A DNA stretch of 55,901 nt from JAFDWI01 sp964449375 (GCA_964449375.1 CAYVAS010000011.1:1-55901); one strand, 5' to 3'. Counted from the stretch's first letter, positions 23,179 through 33,514 are shown. Numbers and translations are program-made. The notes: generated by a model from the letters alone, not told the origin.

Positions 23179-24954
23179 TCAGGCTTCGCTGCCGAGTCGG
23201 TCCCGTAGCCCTGATGCCCGGTCGATGCGACGGGTCGCGGCCGCGGTCAAGGCGGTGGGCGTGGCCACGACGGTGACCTCGGCCTTGGCACGGGTCACCG
23301 CGGTGTAGAGCAGCTCCCGGGACACGATCGGCGACTCGACCTCGGGCAGGGCCACCACGACCCGTTCGAACTCGGAACCCTGGCTCTTGTGGATCGTCAT
23401 CGCCCACCAGTCCTCGTGGCTCCGCAGACGCGAGGGCGCGATGAGCCGGGGACCATCGGGACCGGCCAGGGCGACCTGCATTCCGAGGGGATCGTCCGGG
23501 TCGGGAACGGTGACGCCCACGTCACCGTTGAACACGCCGTTTGCAGGGTCGTTGCGGGTGACGATCACCGGTCGGCCCACCAACCACACCCCCGGCGCCA
23601 GGCCCACCTCGGAAGCGATGCGGGTGTTCCACCAACCCAGCCCGAATCTGTGGGCGCGGACGGCCGCCAGGACCTTGTGGGACCGTCCGATGCGCAGCGC
23701 CTCGGCACCATCGCCGGCCTGGGCCGCCTCCAGCATCCTTCGGGCCGCGATGACCGAGTCCTGCACGAGCGCGCCGACGGCGGCGGTGTCCCCCGGGTCG
23801 ACCAGGCGGAGGGCGGGTCGGGTCTCATCGAGCAGCAGGTCCAGCGCGCCCGCGCCGTCACCGGCACGGATCGCGGTGGCCAACTCCGCGAGCTGGCCGC
23901 CGAAACGGTGGCTCTCGTCCAATTCGGTCACCGAACCCGACAACGGCGATTCCGGGTCGGCGGCGGCGTCGACGACGTCGCGCAGCACCGACCCGACCTC
24001 CACGCTGAGGAGCTGGTCGGGGTCGCCCACGAACACCAGATGGGCGTCCGCGGCCAGCGCACCCACCAGACGGGTCATCATCGCCAGGTCGATCATCGAG
24101 GCCTCGTCGACCACCACCAGCCGGTGCGGCAGGATCCGGGGCGGGTCGACCCCCGGAGCGGAGTCCGGGTGGAGTCCGAGCAGACGGTGGATGGTCGTGG
24201 CCTGGACCGCTCCCCCGACCGCCTCGGTCAAGCGTTCCGCTGCCTTGCCGGTGGGTGCGGCCAGAGCCACCTCGGCGTCGGAATCGGCGCCGGCAAGTCG
24301 ACGGTACGCGTCGAGCAGTCGACCCACCGTCCAGGTCTTGCCCGTACCCGGGCCGCCCACGACGAAGCTGAGACGCCGCCGCAGCGCCGCGGTCACGGCG
24401 TCGCGCTGTCGGCCGCCGGAGCCGTCCACGGCGGCGAATGCGGCGTCCACCGCGGCCGCGACGTCTGCGTCGTCGGCGAAGCCCGAACCGGGAGCGGCCG
24501 CGGCGACCAGGCGGTCCCGCAGGGTCCGTTCGTAGTGCGCGTACCGGGCGAGCCAGAGCCGGCCCCGGTCCGGGTCCAGCACCAGCGGCCGATCCCAGGC
24601 GGCGTCGGGCCCGTCGCCGATCTGGACCAGTCCGCTCCGGGAGAGCGCGTCGACCCAGGCCTCGGCCTCGGGAAGGTCGAGTTCGGCCGTGGTGTCGGGG
24701 TCGGGGGCGGCGGCGCGACACAGTGCACCTGCCCGGGCCAGGTCGACACACGAGTGACCCAGGCGGCGGCCCAACGCCACGATCGCGGTGCCCAACACCA
24801 CAGGATCCGACGGCACCGTCCGGGAGTGGGGGCCGCCGAGCCGGCCCACCGCGTCGGCCACGGCGATCTCGCCAGCCGACAGGACGCCTGCGGTCACCAG
24901 GGGGTCGAGCACCCGGACCGACTCGGGCACCAACGGACGGGTCAGCGCAGCCAT
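23179..24954 (-). CDS. recD: Exodeoxyribonuclease V alpha subunit RecD
   Basis: A 591-residue SF1B helicase. After an N-terminal domain of about 170 residues come Walker A G-G-P-G-T-G-K-T-W-T, V-V-V-D-E-A-S-M-I-D (motif II), G-D-P-D-Q-L-L-S-V (motif III) and the late T-I-H-K-S-Q-G-S-E-F (motif V) with Y-T-A-V-T-R-A-K. It is the 5'-to-3' motor of RecBCD. Its ATG shares one base with the recB stop (TGATG), so translation is coupled. Length and motif order are normal. Confidence 0.96.
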   Translation of the reverse strand: MAALTRPLVPESVRVLDPLVTAGVLSAGEIAVADAVGRLGGPHSRTVPSDPVVLGTAIVALGRRLGHSCVDLARAGALCRAAAPDPDTTAELDLPEAEAWVDALSRSGLVQIGDGPDAAWDRPLVLDPDRGRLWLARYAHYERTLRDRLVAAAAPGSGFADDADVAAAVDAAFAAVDGSGGRQRDAVTAALRRRLSFVVGGPGTGKTWTVGRLLDAYRRLAGADSDAEVALAAPTGKAAERLTEAVGGAVQATTIHRLLGLHPDSAPGVDPPRILPHRLVVVDEASMIDLAMMTRLVGALAADAHLVFVGDPDQLLSVEVGSVLRDVVDAAADPESPLSGSVTELDESHRFGGQLAELATAIRAGDGAGALDLLLDETRPALRLVDPGDTAAVGALVQDSVIAARRMLEAAQAGDGAEALRIGRSHKVLAAVRAHRFGLGWWNTRIASEVGLAPGVWLVGRPVIVTRNDPANGVFNGDVGVTVPDPDDPLGMQVALAGPDGPRLIAPSRLRSHEDWWAMTIHKSQGSEFERVVVALPEVESPIVSRELLYTAVTRAKAEVTVVATPTALTAAATRRIDRASGLRDRLGSEA

Positions 24955-27900
24955 CAGCCCGCCTCCCGGCCGCCGAAGCGGGCGTCGAGGGCCTCGATCA
25001 GGGAGGGTGGCAGCTTCCAGGACGCCACCCCGGAAGCTCCGCCGTCCGTCGCCGACGCGGTCATGCCGCGTAGGAACAGGTAGGTCACCCCGCCCAGATG
25101 GTGTGCCGGGTCGTAGCCGGGTAGGCGCCAGCGCAGGTACCGGTGCAGCGCGACCGAGTACAGCAGCGCCTGGAGCGGGTACTCGTGGGCCTCCATGGCC
25201 CGCACCAACGCGTCCGGGCCGTAGTCGTCGTCGGCGGGCGGCGTCCCGGGGGTGTGCAACCGGTTGGTCTTGTAGTCCGAGATCACGAATCGGTCGCCGT
25301 CACCCTCCCGGATCCGGGCGACCAGGTCGATCGAGCCGGTCAGATGGCCGGCGAGGTCGACCCGGTAGCGCCCACCGGCCAGCCGTTCGGCCCAGTCCCG
25401 GTAGGGATCGTCCGGCTCCAGGTGTTCCAGAACCAGCTCGCTGATTCCCGTGGGGGTCACCGGCCGCGTCACCGGAGCGTCGAGGCGCAGATCGAAGGTG
25501 CACTCGTTCAGTCGGTCCTCGGGGCCCAGATCGGCGAGGCGTCGACCGTTCCACAAGGGACCCAGGGGCGCCCGGAGCGCCTCGGCCAGGCCTGCGACGC
25601 ACAGGTCCTCCCCGCTTGCCGTCACGGCCTCGTCGGCTCCGGTGGGCCGCAACGGGATCCGACGGACGGTCTGTTGGGCCACCAGGGCGCGGCGCAGGTC
25701 GTCCTCGACGGTGCCGCTGGTGAAGTCGACGTCTTCGAGCACCGCGTGCACCAGCGTGCCGAACGCGGGGCCCGCGGGCAGCCACGCCAGCGGCGACACC
25801 GCGACGGAGGAGGCACGCTCCGCCTCGTCGAGTGGCGGAGCAGGGGGCGGCGCCGTGGACTGAGCTTCGTCGTCGCCGCCCTGCACCACCGGGTCGGCAT
25901 CGGCTCGACCGGGATCGCCCTGGGAGGTGATCGCGGTGAACGACCAGCGACCACGGCGACGGTCGAGCCGCCGTTCCAGGCGGGCGGCCTCCAATGCCGG
26001 GGTCGGATCCTCGTTCCGGTCGTCTTCTTCGCGACGCGCCGCGCCGGACGGGCCGGCCCAGCGACTCGGGGACGCGTCGAGCAGATCCTGGTCGAGGATC
26101 CGGACGCCGAGCGAGCCTTCCGAGCGGCCCGCCAAGTCCTCGACCCGTTTCCCGGCGGCCCCGGGTCCGGGGATCGTCACGGTCTCGGCGAGGAACGCGT
26201 CGGGTTCGATGTCTCCGTGGTCGTTCCGCGCGTACAGCACCCGGGTCAGGGCGGCCCTCGGAGAGTTCTGTTCACGGGCCCAGCAGGTGAACACGTGATG
26301 ACGGGCCCGGGTGAGACCCACATAGAGCAGTCGCAGGTTCTCCTCCCGCTGTTCCCGCTTGGCGCCGTCCTTGAACTCGTCGCCCCGTGCGAGGTCGATC
26401 ACCTGGCGACCCGAGTCGGGATCGAAGGAACGGTCCGCTCCCTGGGGGGACAGCTTGTGCAGGCCGATGCAACCGACGATCGGGAACTGCAGACCCTTGG
26501 ACTTGTGCACGGTCATGATCGTGACCGCCGGTTCGCCGGTTGGGATCCGACGCTGGGTGATCCTGTCGGCGCCGTCCTCCTGATCGTCGGCAGGCGGCTC
26601 GAGCAGGCCCAGCAACCGTTCCGGGGCCACCGGGCCGGTGCCAAGTTCGGTGACGAACAGCTCCCCCAGGTGCTCCAGGTCGGTCATGAGCCGGTCCCCG
26701 TCAAGTTCGCCGAGCACCCGGGCGACCACCGTCGACTCGGCCCACAACCGCCCGCAGAACACCGCCGGTCCCGAAGCCGCCAGCGTCGCTGCCCAGTCTC
26801 CGAGCTGCGCCTGAAAGGCGGCGACCTTCTCTTCGTTCGCGTCGACCAGGTCCGTCGGGGCGTCAAGGGGCCCGAACAGCCCGGTCGCGGCGGCTCGCGC
26901 TCGTCGCGGATCGGCCGGGTCCGCCACCGCTTCGAGCACCAGGCGCCACTCGTCGGCGGCACGGCTCGGTTCGGCGCTGCTCCGCCAGCCCGGTCCGGTG
27001 GCCACCCGGACATCACCACTGTCGTGCACCACCACGGGCACGTTGGCCGCCACCAACGCCTCGGCCAGGACGTGGCCTTCGGCCCGGGAACGCACCAGCA
27101 GTGCGATGTCACCGGGTTCGATCGCGCGGCTCCCGGGTTCATCGACGCCCTCGGCGAGCTGGACATGGTCGAGCAGGTCCACGACGTGATCCACCACGTA
27201 GTGCGCGATCACCTTGGTCGCGAAGTCGGCCTTCAAGGGCTTCTTGCCGTCGGAGGTGCCCTCGTCGAAGCGGTCCGTGTCGGCCACCGCGATCTCGACG
27301 GGGGCGGTCACCGCCCCGTCGTCGCGGCGCAGTCGGCTCCCGCCGTGATCCGGGGCGGCCTGGACCGGGACGAAGGCGATCCCCTCACCGAACACCGCGC
27401 CGTTCCACAGCGTGGCCAGCCCTTCGAGGACCGCATGATCGGAGCGCCAGTTCGTGGGCAGCTTGCGTCGCTCCATGCCCGCACCTGCAGCGGCGCTGGT
27501 GTAGGTGTGGATGTTCGCGCCGCGAAACCCGTAGATCGCCTGTTTGGGGTCACCCACCAGGATCAGACGTCCGCCGTCGTGGCCGAAGCACCGGTCGAAG
27601 ATCTCCCACTGGACGCGGTCGGTGTCCTGGAACTCGTCGATCAGCGCGACCCGGAACTGTTCGCCGAGCCGCTTCTGCAACGCCGGCCCTGCCGTGCCGT
27701 CCAAGGCGCCGTGCAGCCCGGTGAGCAACTCGCCGTAGCTGCGCAAGCCGGCCTGCAGGCGGCGGCCGGCCACGGTCCTGGCGACCCGGTGCACCAGAAA
27801 CGACGTCACGAGAGCTGTGTCGGGTTCGTCGTCACCCAAGATCGCTGCAAGGGTGGAGGGGTCGGTGTCGGAGATCTCCGGCAACACCAGCAGGTCCAAG

Positions 27901-28505
27901 GTCTCATCCACCATGTTGGCCGTCTCGATGACGGGCGTCGGGCTGGCCGGCAGCAGGCCGGCAAGCTCCGCGACAGCGTCGGCGTCCAGAGCGCCGCCGC
28001 GGATCAGATCGTGCGCCTGCTGGGCGGCCATCGCGAGTTCGTCGTGGCCGGTCTCGGTCACCAGCCGTGACGAGTCGGCCAGTACGTCGAAGTCCGGGTC
28101 GAGCCCGGCGAGCGCGCCGTGCGCGAGCAGCGCCCGTTGCGCGAAGCCGTGGATGGTCGTGACGGTCAACGCGTCGTAGACGGCCAGAGCATCGCGCAGA
28201 TTGGAGCGCGCGACCTCGGGATTCCACCCGCGCAGCGCATCCACCACCGGTGCAAGACCCGGATCGGGCGCGTCCTGGTCGAACTCGGCCAGGACCCCCG
28301 CGATGGTCGCCCGGATCCGGCCTCGAAGTTCAGCGGTGGCCAGCCGCGTGTAGGTGACCACCAGCAGCTCGTCGACCCGCACCTCGCCCCGGCCCAACAG
28401 GTGCACCGCGAGCCCGGTGAGCGCATGGGTCTTGCCCGTGCCCGCGCTGGCCTCGATCAGCATCCGGCCCGCCGGCAGTTCCGCGGGGTCGAAGTCGGCG
28501 ATCAT
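24954..28505 (-). CDS. recB: Exodeoxyribonuclease V beta subunit RecB
   Basis: An 1183-residue SF1A helicase-nuclease, the 3'-to-5' motor and sole nuclease of RecBCD. The Walker A region I-E-A-S-A-G-T-G-K-T-H is near the start, L-I-D-E-F-Q-D-T-D is motif II, G-D-P-K-Q-A-I-Y-G-F-R-G-A-N is motif III, and M-T-V-H-K-S-K-G-L-Q-F is motif V. The C-terminal nuclease is intact: H-A-V-L-E-D, G-S-I-D-L-V and D-Y-K-T-N. The ATG at 28505 overlaps the recC stop by four bases (ATGA); a longer upstream extension would only overlap recC. Nothing suggests loss of function. Confidence 0.96.
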   Translation of the reverse strand: MIADFDPAELPAGRMLIEASAGTGKTHALTGLAVHLLGRGEVRVDELLVVTYTRLATAELRGRIRATIAGVLAEFDQDAPDPGLAPVVDALRGWNPEVARSNLRDALAVYDALTVTTIHGFAQRALLAHGALAGLDPDFDVLADSSRLVTETGHDELAMAAQQAHDLIRGGALDADAVAELAGLLPASPTPVIETANMVDETLDLLVLPEISDTDPSTLAAILGDDEPDTALVTSFLVHRVARTVAGRRLQAGLRSYGELLTGLHGALDGTAGPALQKRLGEQFRVALIDEFQDTDRVQWEIFDRCFGHDGGRLILVGDPKQAIYGFRGANIHTYTSAAAGAGMERRKLPTNWRSDHAVLEGLATLWNGAVFGEGIAFVPVQAAPDHGGSRLRRDDGAVTAPVEIAVADTDRFDEGTSDGKKPLKADFATKVIAHYVVDHVVDLLDHVQLAEGVDEPGSRAIEPGDIALLVRSRAEGHVLAEALVAANVPVVVHDSGDVRVATGPGWRSSAEPSRAADEWRLVLEAVADPADPRRARAAATGLFGPLDAPTDLVDANEEKVAAFQAQLGDWAATLAASGPAVFCGRLWAESTVVARVLGELDGDRLMTDLEHLGELFVTELGTGPVAPERLLGLLEPPADDQEDGADRITQRRIPTGEPAVTIMTVHKSKGLQFPIVGCIGLHKLSPQGADRSFDPDSGRQVIDLARGDEFKDGAKREQREENLRLLYVGLTRARHHVFTCWAREQNSPRAALTRVLYARNDHGDIEPDAFLAETVTIPGPGAAGKRVEDLAGRSEGSLGVRILDQDLLDASPSRWAGPSGAARREEDDRNEDPTPALEAARLERRLDRRRGRWSFTAITSQGDPGRADADPVVQGGDDEAQSTAPPPAPPLDEAERASSVAVSPLAWLPAGPAFGTLVHAVLEDVDFTSGTVEDDLRRALVAQQTVRRIPLRPTGADEAVTASGEDLCVAGLAEALRAPLGPLWNGRRLADLGPEDRLNECTFDLRLDAPVTRPVTPTGISELVLEHLEPDDPYRDWAERLAGGRYRVDLAGHLTGSIDLVARIREGDGDRFVISDYKTNRLHTPGTPPADDDYGPDALVRAMEAHEYPLQALLYSVALHRYLRWRLPGYDPAHHLGGVTYLFLRGMTASATDGGASGVASWKLPPSLIEALDARFGGREAG

Positions 28506-31500
28506 GTCTCGTCCTCGCCGTCGTCGGCGGCGAGCACTGTGGCCCGCCAGTGGGCGTCCAGATCTGCCAGGAACGCGCCGAGGCGACTGTCGTCGGGGTC
28601 GACCACCGGGTCTTCCGGTCTGGGCGGGGCCTGGGCGATCGCCGCCAGGGAGCGCCCCGCGGCCAGGAACGTCAACTCCCCCGAGTACCGACGATCCCCG
28701 TCCCAGGCCCTGTCGACCTGGGCGTCGGGATCCGCGTCGGTCCACGTGCCGCCGCCGTCTGCGGAGAGACGGCCGGCGTAGGCCTGGAACGAGATCGCCT
28801 CGGGCCAGCGACAGAACGCCTCGAACCACTCGACCATGCGGGCCAGGGCCGCGGTCCACTCCGGGATCCCGCCTCCTTCGAGCGCGAGGTCGACGAGCGC
28901 GGGGGGCTGCGCCTTCTTGGATCGGTTCGAACCCGTCGAGGGGCTTCTTCGCACCATCACCGATGTACAGACCGTGTCGGGGTGAGCCACTGACAGAGCG
29001 AGCAGCTCGACCCAGGCGCGCAGACGGTGGCCGATCTTCTCCCGACTGGGCGACACGTCGACGATCCGCCAACCCGACCCGTGCCGGTGTCCGGTCACCT
29101 CGCCGGCGACGGTCCGCCCGTCGGGCAGCTCGACGCGCACCGGAATCTGCTCGGTGGGACCGACACCGGCCTCCCGCACGGCCTCGGCCATCAGCGCTGC
29201 CTCGGCGTTCAATCTGTCGAACTCCCGGGAGGCGGTCACACCCACGGGCAGCCGGTCACCGGCGACGAACAGCCGCAGGAGCGCCTCGGAATCGAAATCC
29301 TCCCCCTCGGCCAGCCGGCGCTCGAACAGGTCCCGCAACACCTCGTAGGACTCCAGCGGCGACAGCCCGGTCCGCAGGTGGCCTTCGAGGTCGTCTTCGG
29401 TCGAGGGCAGCCGCACGTCCAGGACCTTCCGGCAGAGGAACCGGGCCGGGTTCTCGAAGAACGATGCGAGATCGGCGAGGTCCACGAGGGGGGCCTCGGC
29501 ATCGACGCTCACCCGGTCGGGTCCGGCCCCGCCCGGATCCGAGGGCCCGCCCCGGGCGAGCCGGGCTCGGGCACCGGTGAGCGCGAGCTGGTCGAAACTC
29601 CAGGGCCGGTCGGCCACCAGCGCCCCGGGCCGGAAACACGCCGGGTCCGAACCATGTCGGGGGTGCGTGATGCGCACACGGGAGACCGCGTCGTCCCCGG
29701 CGGGCAGGATGCCCAGGATCTCGGTCCACAGCTCGGCCAGCGCCACGCTGTCGGGTAGGTCCTGGTTGGTGGCGAGGTCGCGCACGTCGTGGACGACCTC
29801 CAAGGCGGCGCCGGCGGCCCCGACGGTGGCCAGCGTGGCTGCCAGGGTCGCCGCGCGGGGGTCGGGGTCGCCCGGGCGGGGTGCCAGAGCCAGCAGGTCG
29901 TCGCCGTCGCGTACCGGGGTGGGGACCGCACCGTCGTCGAGACCGAGCAGACACACCAGATCGAAGGGCACCCCGGCGAGCCCGGAGGGTGTGGTGAAGG
30001 TGATGCCGCCCCGGAACGCGCCACTCCGTCCACTACCGCTCTGCAACCGGCGGAGCAGCTCTGGACGAAGTTGGGCCAGCGTCGTCTCCAGGCCTCCCAC
30101 CCAGTCCCGGAGTGATCCGTCCTCGTAGTCCACCCGGCACATGCGGCGCAACGCGTCGAGCTGCCAGTCGGCGTCGTCCTCCGCGGCGACGAGTGCCTCG
30201 AGTTGGATCTCCAGACTTCGGAGACGGTCGGCCACCGGCATCGCGACCGTGGCCTGCCGGGCGAGTTCGGCGAGGCGTCCTACCAGGTCGACCAGGCGCC
30301 CCAGCAGGTGGATCCGATCGCCCTCGACCGCGGCCGGCACCAGGGCGTCGCCGACGATCAGATCGTCCCGAGCGAAGGCCACCCCGAGAGCCAGGCGGTC
30401 CAGGGCCCGGTGCCACGTCCCCGCGACGATGCCCGCGGGCACACCGTGGTGCTCCCGCTGGTCGGTGTCGAACCCCCAGCGCACGTCCAGGTCGGTGATC
30501 CAACGGCGGATCACCGCCAGAGAGTCGTCGTCGAACCCCCACCGGCGCCGGACCGCCTCCAGTCCACAGAACTCGATCACGTCCAAGGCGCTGAACCGCC
30601 CGGAGATCGCCTCGAGCGCGGCACGCACGGCGACGACCACCGGGTTCTCCGGTCCGCCCGGTGCCCCCTCGATCCGGTACCGGAGTGCGGGCGTGCCCGC
30701 GGGCACGCCGCCGGCGTCGGACCGGGTCGACGCCCCGTCCCGGCCGAACACGGTGTGGATCAGCGGCGTGAATCGCTCGAGGTCGCCACACCACACCACG
30801 ATGTCGTCCTCGTCCAGGTCCTGATCCGAACGCAGCCGGGCGCACAGCGCATCGCGCAACACCTCGACCTGGCGGCGGGCGCCCTGGGCCCCGTGGATCC
30901 GGATCGAATCGTCGCCGGGATCGGGCGGGGTTCGCTCCACCGTCTGTCCCCGCAGGGCGCCCTGCAGCTTCGCCAGCGTCGAATGCGTGGGCTCCGGGTC
31001 GCTCGGGGCCAGGGTCACGACCCGCTCCTGGACCGGGGTCAGGACCTGGCGGTTGGCGGCGGCCGCGGCGCCCCAGCTCCGCAACAGACCGTCCCAGTCG
31101 GCCGCGTCGGTGGTGGGGGCCGGGTCCAGCAGGTAGCAGCGCACGTCGTGGGAGGTGGCGGCCGCGTCGACGAGGGCGGCGAAGTCTGCTCCACCGGGCA
31201 TCGAGGTGAAGCCGAAGAACGCGAACCGTCGAGGCAACGCCAGGGTCGAGGCCCCCGATTCGAGCTGGCCGATCAGATCGGGCAGGCGTTCGGCGGGACT
31301 GGGTACGCCCAGATGTTCCCGCAGGGCCCGGAACAGCCGGGGTTGCCAGCGGTGCTCGGCGGCCAGGGGGTGGCCGTCGCCGCTCTCGTCCCGACCCGCC
31401 GCCCAGGCGCGCAGCATGGCCGGTCGGTGGGTGTCGTACCGGGCGAAGAGTCCGGTGATCCGCCGGGCCCGACCGGTCAGGGTCGCACCGGCACCCAGAG

Positions 31501-31846
31501 GTGGCAGGCCGAGGTCCGCGCCGCGGTCGGCGAGCAGGCGCGCCAGGGTCCACAGAATCCGTTCGGGGTACCACGGGTCGTCGATGCCCGCGTCGCCCGC
31601 CCCGGCATCGAGCAGCGCCCGGCGCAGGTCCCCGGACCGGGCGAAGGTGATGTTGGCGGTGATGCCGTCGTCGGCGCCGGTCGCGCCGAGGTCCCTCGCC
31701 AGTTCCAACGAGAGCCACCGGGCGACCCCCGGCGACGGCGTCGCGATCCATTCCGGCTCGAAGGGATCTGCCGGCGGCTCGGCGAGCGCGGCCGCGCAGC
31801 GCCGGGCGAGCTGGTCCATGGTCGCGGCGCGCACGATCTCGAGCAT
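28502..31846 (-). CDS. recC: Exodeoxyribonuclease V gamma subunit RecC
   Basis: A 1114-residue protein with the RecC outline. The inactivated helicase fold begins L-E-I-V-R-A-A-T-M-D-Q-L and W-I-A-T-P-S-P-G-V-A-R-W-L-S. F-A-F-F-G-F-T-S-M-P is the conserved mid-domain, H-G-A-Q-G-A-R-R-Q-V-E-V-L is typical of RecC/AddB-like proteins, and the C-terminal part is nuclease-like but lacks the DYK catalytic set. RecC holds the complex together and reads the Chi sequence. The ATG follows TAGGGT by six bases, so it is probably leaderless. First gene of recC-recB-recD. Confidence 0.94.
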   Translation of the reverse strand: MLEIVRAATMDQLARRCAAALAEPPADPFEPEWIATPSPGVARWLSLELARDLGATGADDGITANITFARSGDLRRALLDAGAGDAGIDDPWYPERILWTLARLLADRGADLGLPPLGAGATLTGRARRITGLFARYDTHRPAMLRAWAAGRDESGDGHPLAAEHRWQPRLFRALREHLGVPSPAERLPDLIGQLESGASTLALPRRFAFFGFTSMPGGADFAALVDAAATSHDVRCYLLDPAPTTDAADWDGLLRSWGAAAAANRQVLTPVQERVVTLAPSDPEPTHSTLAKLQGALRGQTVERTPPDPGDDSIRIHGAQGARRQVEVLRDALCARLRSDQDLDEDDIVVWCGDLERFTPLIHTVFGRDGASTRSDAGGVPAGTPALRYRIEGAPGGPENPVVVAVRAALEAISGRFSALDVIEFCGLEAVRRRWGFDDDSLAVIRRWITDLDVRWGFDTDQREHHGVPAGIVAGTWHRALDRLALGVAFARDDLIVGDALVPAAVEGDRIHLLGRLVDLVGRLAELARQATVAMPVADRLRSLEIQLEALVAAEDDADWQLDALRRMCRVDYEDGSLRDWVGGLETTLAQLRPELLRRLQSGSGRSGAFRGGITFTTPSGLAGVPFDLVCLLGLDDGAVPTPVRDGDDLLALAPRPGDPDPRAATLAATLATVGAAGAALEVVHDVRDLATNQDLPDSVALAELWTEILGILPAGDDAVSRVRITHPRHGSDPACFRPGALVADRPWSFDQLALTGARARLARGGPSDPGGAGPDRVSVDAEAPLVDLADLASFFENPARFLCRKVLDVRLPSTEDDLEGHLRTGLSPLESYEVLRDLFERRLAEGEDFDSEALLRLFVAGDRLPVGVTASREFDRLNAEAALMAEAVREAGVGPTEQIPVRVELPDGRTVAGEVTGHRHGSGWRIVDVSPSREKIGHRLRAWVELLALSVAHPDTVCTSVMVRRSPSTGSNRSKKAQPPALVDLALEGGGIPEWTAALARMVEWFEAFCRWPEAISFQAYAGRLSADGGGTWTDADPDAQVDRAWDGDRRYSGELTFLAAGRSLAAIAQAPPRPEDPVVDPDDSRLGAFLADLDAHWRATVLAADDGEDET

Positions 31847-31852
31847 GTCCGG

Positions 31853-31858
31853 ACCCTA
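31853..31858 (-). promoter_or_regulatory. Leaderless -10 element of the recCBD operon
   Basis: TAGGGT on the minus strand, six bases before the recC ATG. Confidence 0.5.
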
Positions 31859-31936
31859 CTCAGGCCCTGTGACAGTCAGATCCGGCTGCGAGCCGCCGCC
31901 ATGTCCGGGGCGGTCCGGTCAGGGGCACCGGACCAT

Positions 31937-32794
31937 TCAGTCGCCGAAACTGCGCAGCATGGCGGTCTGGGTGAGGGTGGCCACATGCGTGCCCGCTTCA
32001 CTCCACAGGTGCAGCACGCCTGAGGCCAGGCCGTTGCCCACATGGGTGCAGTGCGAGTCGATTCCGATCCAGGTGCCCTGTGCCCGCGCATGGACCTGCA
32101 GGTCGATCTGCAGCGACACACTGCCGACCGGACTGCCGTCGCCCACCGCCACGATCAACGCCGAGCCCAGCGCATCGCCCGGGATGGGGAGCAACGCGGG
32201 CTCCCAGGCGGCATCGCCGGCGGCCGGGGGATTCTTGAACCGGAACCACAACGCCAGCCGGGGTGGTACGCCGGCGTCGGCGTCGGCGTCCAGTGGTTCG
32301 GGCGGGGCGGCCACCTGCCACTGGGTGTTGTCCAGGAACCCCAGGGGGAAGGAGTGGTCGATGCGTTCGAACGCCGTGTCCGGCGCCGGTGGGTCGGTCA
32401 GCTCCGCCGGTGGGTTCAGGGGGCTGAGGCTCGGCCCGGGAAGCTCCGGATCACAGAACACGGCCGAGACCGCCACACTCACCTTGCCGGCCGCGGCCGA
32501 CTGGTCCCGGAGCGATCCCAGGACCTGCGCGCCACGGCGTCCGTCGTGGAGCACCTCGACACGGGTCTGGACCGGGCCGCAGGCCACCGGGCGACAGAAC
32601 GTGGCACTCGCGCTCACCAGGGAGAAGTCGTCACGATCCAGCACGGCGGTCATCGCCCGCAATGCTGCAGCCATGACCACGCCGCCCTGGGCGTAGAACA
32701 GTCCCCAGGCGTCGGTGATGACCGAGTGGGTCAGGGTCGGGTCGATGGTGTCCACCGTCGGGCTGGTGTCCACCAGGATGTCGGGTTCGTCCAT
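31937..32794 (-). CDS. TesB-type acyl-CoA thioesterase
   Basis: A 285-residue double-hotdog protein. The first half has W-G-L-F-Y-A-Q-G-G-V-V-M-A-A-A-L-R-A-M and S-A-S-A-T-F-C-R-P-V, and the second half has S-V-S-L-Q-I-D-L-Q-V-H with D-S-H-C-T-H-V-G-N-G-L-A-S-G. These are the paired strands and helix of actinobacterial thioesterase-family proteins that hydrolyse acyl-CoA. The catalytic Asp/Gln/Thr set of TesB is only partly recognisable. GAGACT six bases before the ATG is an imperfect leaderless -10. The chain-length preference cannot be read. Confidence 0.82.
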   Translation of the reverse strand: MDEPDILVDTSPTVDTIDPTLTHSVITDAWGLFYAQGGVVMAAALRAMTAVLDRDDFSLVSASATFCRPVACGPVQTRVEVLHDGRRGAQVLGSLRDQSAAAGKVSVAVSAVFCDPELPGPSLSPLNPPAELTDPPAPDTAFERIDHSFPLGFLDNTQWQVAAPPEPLDADADAGVPPRLALWFRFKNPPAAGDAAWEPALLPIPGDALGSALIVAVGDGSPVGSVSLQIDLQVHARAQGTWIGIDSHCTHVGNGLASGVLHLWSEAGTHVATLTQTAMLRSFGD

Positions 32795-32850
32795 GGCGCC
32801 AGTCTCGCGGCCCGCACCAGCACGGACCCGACCCGGCGACGGCTGGCGGT

Positions 32851-33462
32851 TCAGCCCGCGACCGGCTCGACGGGCTCGAAACGTTCGTCGTGGTCTTCGC
32901 GTAGGAACGACGCCGGGCCCGTGACGATCCGGGCCGGACGCGGCGCGGGGGCCAGGTGGGCCTCGGGGGCGGCGGTCACCGGGACCGGCCACCGGGTCAC
33001 CAGCGCGGGAAACGTGCCGGTCATCGCCGCCGGGAGTTCGGCATCCGGGGCCGGAAAAGGGCACGCGCCGGCCTCGAGCTCCTCGATCACCGCCAGGCAG
33101 GGGCGGCGCCGGAAGCGCGCGAGGTTCTTGCGGAACCCGCCGGACGCGGCCCGGATCGACAGTCGGAGTCCGAGGGCGGGGCTGACCAGGTAGTGGCGGT
33201 CGTCGAAGGTGTGCCAGCGCAGTTGGGGGTCCACCAGGTACCGCCCCACCGGCATCTCGGCATCACGTGCCACCGCGGGAGCACTCACCACCCGAGGCAC
33301 GGGGTCGGCGCCGCGGAAGGTCCCCGACGTCACGATCGTCGCCTCGACGCCGGTCGGAGAGATCCACCGGTCCGCGCACAGCAGCGTAGGCCGCAACCGG
33401 TGGACCATTCCCACGTCGATGCGCTCCACGGCCTGCCAACCGGTGACCGACGCGCGCTTCAT
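32851..33462 (-). CDS. Hypothetical protein, 203 residues
   Basis: No family recognised. The protein starts M-K-R-A-S-V-T-G-W-Q-A-V-E-R-I-D-V-G-M-V-H-R-L-R-P and is Pro/Arg/Ala-rich with no signal peptide or membrane segment. The centre has several short beta-like stretches (R-Y-L-V-D-P-Q-L-R-W-H-T-F-D-D-R-H-Y-L-V) and one Cys in R-R-P-C-L-A-V-I. It is a real gene by its leaderless promoter (TAGCGT six bases before the ATG) and its tight fit between neighbours. Function unknown; it is flanked by a thioesterase and an amidase, which may be incidental. Confidence 0.7.
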   Translation of the reverse strand: MKRASVTGWQAVERIDVGMVHRLRPTLLCADRWISPTGVEATIVTSGTFRGADPVPRVVSAPAVARDAEMPVGRYLVDPQLRWHTFDDRHYLVSPALGLRLSIRAASGGFRKNLARFRRRPCLAVIEELEAGACPFPAPDAELPAAMTGTFPALVTRWPVPVTAAPEAHLAPAPRPARIVTGPASFLREDHDERFEPVEPVAG

Positions 33463-33468
33463 GATTCC

Positions 33469-33474
33469 ACGCTA
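33469..33474 (-). promoter_or_regulatory. Leaderless -10 element of the gene at 33462
   Basis: TAGCGT on the minus strand, six bases before the ATG. Confidence 0.5.
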
Positions 33475-33514
33475 CCGACCGTGGGTGGCCGGCGACACCG
33501 TGCGGACCTGGGGC

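Noticed and set aside
28506..29072. N-terminal extension of RecB
   Set aside because: Overlaps recC and is Arg/Pro-rich without similarity; the ATGA junction at 28502-28505 gives the natural start.
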